The notes below the pieces were generated by a model. That model did no database searches. It was not told the DNA's origin and was given only the letters and a program-made list of their open reading frames with translations. The position numbers were made by a program, and so were the translations under genes. A stretch of 8,325 nucleotides of DNA from Chitinophaga pinensis (GTDB lineage Bacteria > Bacteroidota > Bacteroidia > Flavobacteriales_D > Crocinitomicaceae): the NCBI GenBank assembly GCA_945870115.1, contig CAMBRH010000146.1:1-8325 (forward strand), given 5' to 3'. The first letter of the stretch is position 1; the number at the start of each line of letters is the position of its first letter. This document shows, piece after piece, positions 5,071-8,325 of this stretch.

Positions 5071-6273
5071 TTACTTGATAGCGTCAGCTCTTTTCTTGTA
5101 TTCCAAAGCTTTCTCTGTATTTTTCAAACTTTTATTTATTTGAAATAAAATTGTCAATACATCTTTATCATTTGGATATTTCAAAATATAAGCATCTAAT
5201 GGTGTTAAGGCTTTTTTGTAATATTCATCACCTTTTGCAAGTAAAACATCGTAGTTAGGATCTCCGAATTTCAAGCGAGAAGCTTCTAATTTTAATCCTC
5301 CTGCAACTCCAACCAAATGCGCGCCTAATTGGTACTGAGCATCTGCATAATTTGGGTCAATTTCGATTGCTTTGTTTAATGCTTCTTCTGCTTTGTCATT
5401 TTGTTTTAAGTCAATATAAATTGTTCCAATAACATACCATAATTGTTTGTTTTTTGGATCAGCAGCAATTGCTTCTTGTAAATGTTTTTCAGCTTCAGCA
5501 GAATTTCCTTCATCAATTGAGGTATTTACCAATTCCAAAAGCATTCCTTTATCTGTAGGGTATAATTTTCTACCTTTAGTAATTAAATCTTTTGCTGCCT
5601 GACCTTTTTTGTCTCTTCTCAAAACATTTGAAGCCATGGTATAGATTTCAGGAACTTTGTACCCAATTTCAACACATTTAAGGTATCTATCTGCAGCAGC
5701 TGAATAATTTTCAATTTTTTCTGCACAAATTCCTCCGTTAAAAATGGATAAACTATCAACCATGTTTAATGCGTCAGATAATTTCACTTGTACATCATAA
5801 ATTTCTAAAGCGCCTTTAAATTCTTTTTGCTCATAAAGAATTCCTGTAAATTTTTCCAATTCCATTTTTTTATTAAAAACGGCATCCTTAATTTCACCAT
5901 CAAATTTATCGCTAACAGCATATCCTTTTTTAAATGCTGCAATTGAAACTTCCATAGCATCTTCACCAGCTAATTTCATAAAATTTGTATCAGCAGACAT
6001 CATACCTACAGTTAGAAAATTTGAATAAATTTCTCCTTTATAGTATAATGTTTTTGCACTTTCTTTCGTATCAGCATGTGCAGCAGCAATATCTATTGAT
6101 TCTTTTGCTTTTATTAATTTTTTCTTTGCCAATTCAGCATCACCTTTCATTAAGGCTTCACCGTATTGTCTAAAATCTAATGCAGCTGTTGTTTCAACTG
6201 ATTTTTGTGAAAAAACAGAAGTTGAAATTAAACTCCCTGCTACAAGTGTTAAACTTAAAATTTTACTTTTCAT
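5071..6273 (-). CDS. Secreted tetratricopeptide-repeat protein
   Basis: A 400-residue exported TPR protein. A signal peptide covers about residues 1-22 (hydrophobic core LSLTLVAGSLISTSVF, likely cut at VFS-Q), with no lipobox, which places it in the periplasm. The mature part is almost all helical hairpins. The clearest TPRs are about 243-275 (MLLELVNTSIDEGNSAEAEKHL, ending AADPKN) and 277-310 (WYVIGTIYIDLKQNDKAEEALN, ending EIDPNY). Degenerate repeats lie at about 139-172, 174-206 and 207-240, and there is an interrupted one after 340. Such arrays bind protein partners, and the partner cannot be told from the sequence. It lies directly downstream of gyrA in the same direction, an arrangement I recall from other flavobacteria. 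A 165-base gap with a double hairpin separates them, and TAAGTTTA about 40 bases before the ATG is only a weak -7 match, so read-through from gyrA is possible. The ATG at 6273 is the only sensible start. Confidence 0.9.
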   Translation of the reverse strand: MKSKILSLTLVAGSLISTSVFSQKSVETTAALDFRQYGEALMKGDAELAKKKLIKAKESIDIAAAHADTKESAKTLYYKGEIYSNFLTVGMMSADTNFMKLAGEDAMEVSIAAFKKGYAVSDKFDGEIKDAVFNKKMELEKFTGILYEQKEFKGALEIYDVQVKLSDALNMVDSLSIFNGGICAEKIENYSAAADRYLKCVEIGYKVPEIYTMASNVLRRDKKGQAAKDLITKGRKLYPTDKGMLLELVNTSIDEGNSAEAEKHLQEAIAADPKNKQLWYVIGTIYIDLKQNDKAEEALNKAIEIDPNYADAQYQLGAHLVGVAGGLKLEASRLKFGDPNYDVLLAKGDEYYKKALTPLDAYILKYPNDKDVLTILFQINKSLKNTEKALEYKKRADAIK

Positions 6274-6349
6274 TTTATTAATTTTATTTTTTTTACAGAT
6301 TTAAACTTAGATGCTTAAATATATTAAATTCCATAAATTAGAATCGTTT

Positions 6350-6423
6350 CCCTCCTTGAGGAGGGATTAAGGGAGGTGACAAGATTATTTTTATCACCCT
6401 CCTCAATCCTCCCTCAAGGGAGG
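6350..6423. repeat. REPIN-like double hairpin between gyrA and the TPR gene
   Basis: There are two short hairpins: CCCTCC-TTGA-GGAGGG (6350-6365) and CCTCCC-TCAA-GGGAGG (6408-6423). Each is followed or preceded by a related tail (ATTAAGGGAGGTGA after the left one, TCACCCTCCTCAAT before the right one). The halves are thus imperfect inverted copies of about 30 bases around a 14-base AT-rich spacer, which is the layout of a REPIN (two REP units head to head). The base composition is far richer in G+C than the surroundings. It starts 15 bases past the gyrA stop and could also act as an mRNA 3' stabiliser or weak terminator, although no T-tract follows. Confidence 0.75.
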
Positions 6424-6438
6424 AAGCTTAATTTCATT

Positions 6439-8325
6439 TTATTTTTCGTCGTCAGAATCATCATCCTCAGAATCATCTTCTTCCTCGTCGATTATTTCAT
6501 CCTCTTCTTCATCGTCTTCTTCAATAATTGAAGCATCTCCATCTGTGTTTTCAATTTCCGTGCCAATTTCTAAAGTTGGACTATCTAACACTTCTGCTAA
6601 ATCGTCTTCTTCTTCATCGTCATTTCTTGGAACACGAGCAACAGCTGCAATTTCAGCAGTTCCTTTTAAGTTGATTAAACGTACACCTTGAGCAGATCTT
6701 CCCATCACACGAATTACATCCATGTGCATACGAATTGTGATTCCGCTTTTCGTGATAATCATTAAATCATCTTCGTCTGTTACTGTTTTGATAGATAGAA
6801 GTTGTCCTGTTTTTTCTGTAATGTTAATTGTTCTAACACCTTTTCCACCTCTGTTTGTTACTCTGTAAACAGGCTCACCATCTTCTGGATCATTTAAATA
6901 AGAACGTTTTCCGTAACCTTTCTCAGAAACTACTAAGATTGTTTCAGAATTATCTTTCACGCAGATCATTCCAACAACTGCATCTGTTTCATCTTTCAAA
7001 CGAACAGCTCTAACCCCAGAAGCATTTCTTCCCATAGGACGAACTTTAGATTCGTTGAAACGAATTGCACGACCTGCTTTTGTTGCCAACAACATTTCGT
7101 TTGTTCCGTCAGTTAAACGTGCTTCTAATAATTCGTCATTTTCACGAATTGTGATTGCATTTATTCCGTTTGTTCTTGGTTTAGAGTAAGCAGTTAAAGA
7201 AGTTTTCTTGATGATACCTTCTTTCGTGCACATAACAATAAAGTTATTTGCACAATATTCTTTGTCTGTCAAATCTTGAACTTTCACATAAGCTTTCACT
7301 TTATCATCTTGTCCAATATTCAATAAATTCTGAATTGCTCTTCCTTTTGCTAATTTATTTCCTTCAGGAATTTCATAAACACGCATCCAGAAACATCTTC
7401 CTTTTTCAGTGAAGATTAATAAATAATTGTGATTAGTTGCAACAAATAAATGTTCTAAGAAATCTTTATCACGAGTAGTTGAACCTTTCGATCCCATTCC
7501 TCCGCGGTTTTGAACTTTATACTCAGATAAACTTGTACGTTTAATGTATCCAGCGTGGGAAATAGTAATAATTACTTCTTCGTCCGGAATCAAATCTTCC
7601 ATACGCATTTCACTTGCAGCATATTCGATTCTTGAACGACGCTCATCACCGTATTTATCTTTTACATAAATTAATTCATCTTTGATAATTTGAACTCTTC
7701 TATGTTCGTGCTCTAAAATATCTTTCAAATCAGCAATTAAAAGCATCAATTCAGCATATTCACCACGTAATTTATCTTGTTCAAGACCAGTTAAATGTCT
7801 CAAACGCATTTCTACGATTGCTCTAGATTGAATTTCAGATAAAGCAAAACGTGTCATTAAATTTTCGCGCGCTTCATCTGGACTTTTAGATGCACGAATG
7901 ATTTTAATTACTTCATCAATATTATCTGAAGCTATAATTAAACCTTCTAATATATGTGCTCTTTCTTCAGCTTTACGTAAATCAAAACGTGTTCTACGAA
8001 TTACTACCTCATGTCTAAATTTAATGAAATTAAAAATTAAATCTTTTAAATTTAACATTTGAGGTCTTCCATCAACCAAACAAATATTATTTGTAGAAAA
8101 TGAAGTTTGAAGTGCAGTAAATTTATATAATTTATTTAATACAACATTCGAAATTGCATCACGCTTAAGTTCATAAACAATTCTCATTCCTGTTCTATCA
8201 GATTCATCTCTGATATCAGAAATACCTTCAATTTTCTTGTCGTTTATTAAATCAGCAGTTTTTTTAATTAATTCTGATTTGTTTACCTGGTAAGGAATTT
8301 CTGTTACGATAATTTGCTCGCGGCC
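6439..8325 (-). CDS. gyrA: DNA gyrase subunit A, 5' end outside the window
   Basis: Encodes the last 628 residues of GyrA, the subunit that breaks and rejoins DNA in the A2B2 gyrase that introduces negative supercoils. The frame is open to the right edge (visible start GREQIIVTEIPYQVNK), so the roughly 250 N-terminal residues with the active-site tyrosine and quinolone-resistance region are missing. The ATG at 8187 is internal. Visible parts, numbered from that ATG, are the tower and coiled coil (about 1-200), then a six-bladed beta-pinwheel for DNA wrapping (about 200-518). The pinwheel has blade strands such as VIITISHAGYIKRTSL, YLLIFTEKGRCFWM and MIITKSGITIRM. The GyrA box at 226-232 reads QNRGGMG instead of the usual QRRGGRG/KG, and a second box-like NRGGKG lies at 445-450. 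ParC is unlikely given the complete pinwheel. The last 61 residues are extremely acidic. Confidence 0.96.
   Translation of the reverse strand, partial: GREQIIVTEIPYQVNKSELIKKTADLINDKKIEGISDIRDESDRTGMRIVYELKRDAISNVVLNKLYKFTALQTSFSTNNICLVDGRPQMLNLKDLIFNFIKFRHEVVIRRTRFDLRKAEERAHILEGLIIASDNIDEVIKIIRASKSPDEARENLMTRFALSEIQSRAIVEMRLRHLTGLEQDKLRGEYAELMLLIADLKDILEHEHRRVQIIKDELIYVKDKYGDERRSRIEYAASEMRMEDLIPDEEVIITISHAGYIKRTSLSEYKVQNRGGMGSKGSTTRDKDFLEHLFVATNHNYLLIFTEKGRCFWMRVYEIPEGNKLAKGRAIQNLLNIGQDDKVKAYVKVQDLTDKEYCANNFIVMCTKEGIIKKTSLTAYSKPRTNGINAITIRENDELLEARLTDGTNEMLLATKAGRAIRFNESKVRPMGRNASGVRAVRLKDETDAVVGMICVKDNSETILVVSEKGYGKRSYLNDPEDGEPVYRVTNRGGKGVRTINITEKTGQLLSIKTVTDEDDLMIITKSGITIRMHMDVIRVMGRSAQGVRLINLKGTAEIAAVARVPRNDDEEEDDLAEVLDSPTLEIGTEIENTDGDASIIEEDDEEEDEIIDEEEDDSEDDDSDDEK
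6442..6624 (-). other. Hyperacidic C-terminal tail of GyrA
   Basis: The final 61 codons of gyrA encode about 36 Asp or Glu residues, in blocks such as DDEEEDD and EEDDEEEDE, after the pinwheel ends at VARVP. The corresponding DNA is low-complexity, with repeated TCTTC and ATCATC runs on the + strand. In Escherichia coli the shorter acidic GyrA tail is known to modulate DNA wrapping by the pinwheel. A similar role here is an inference. Confidence 0.8.

Noticed and set aside
5985..6173. Leu/Tyr-rich + strand frame opposite the TPR gene
   Set aside because: It is an antisense shadow of the helical TPR coding region with no translation signal.
6350..6423. The double hairpin as a plain gyrA Rho-independent terminator
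   Set aside because: No T-tract follows on the minus strand, and the two related halves fit a palindromic repeat better. It may still slow polymerase.
8185..8187. ATG at 8187 as the start of gyrA
   Set aside because: The frame continues upstream to the window edge, with 46 more residues that match GyrA (IIVTEIPYQVNK, then SDIRDESDRTGM), so the gene is cut by the edge and not short.

Overview
The window is AT-rich DNA from a member of the Bacteroidota, most likely a flavobacterium. The evidence is AT-rich codon use, proteins typical of that group (a six-domain S1 of about 600 residues, a DUF2480 protein, a GyrA with a strongly acidic tail), A-rich rather than Shine-Dalgarno translation starts, and promoter boxes of the Bacteroidota TTTG / TAnnTTTG type. 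The genus is an inference.

Layout. Bases 1-332 hold an edge hairpin, an AT-rich stretch, a very good promoter (190-220) and a structured leader of about 107 nt ahead of rpsA (333-2144, + strand), which encodes ribosomal protein S1. A strong bidirectional hairpin terminator (2168-2205) follows, then a 58-bp near-perfect palindrome (2212-2269). From there to the right edge every gene is on the minus strand. In transcription order they are: gyrA (8325-6439, 5' part outside the window), a REPIN-like double hairpin (6423-6350), a secreted TPR protein (6273-5071) with its own terminator (4938-4908), a small secreted unknown (4844-4320) with a probable terminator, and a two-gene unit. That unit is a secreted glycine-rich, collagen-like protein (4117-2801) followed one base later by a DUF2480 protein (2799-2275), which runs convergently into rpsA.

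How the genes relate. The flanks are core information processing: S1 for mRNA binding in translation and gyrase subunit A for DNA supercoiling. The middle is less conserved cell-envelope material: three proteins with signal peptides and one cytoplasmic family protein of unknown function. There are no phage, transposase, CRISPR, toxin-antitoxin or restriction genes and no tRNA or rRNA that I can recognise. The most notable items are the pseudoknot-capable rpsA leader, the two unrelated palindromic repeat elements at intergenic joints, and the glycine-rich protein, whose Gly triplet runs alternate with predicted beta strands.
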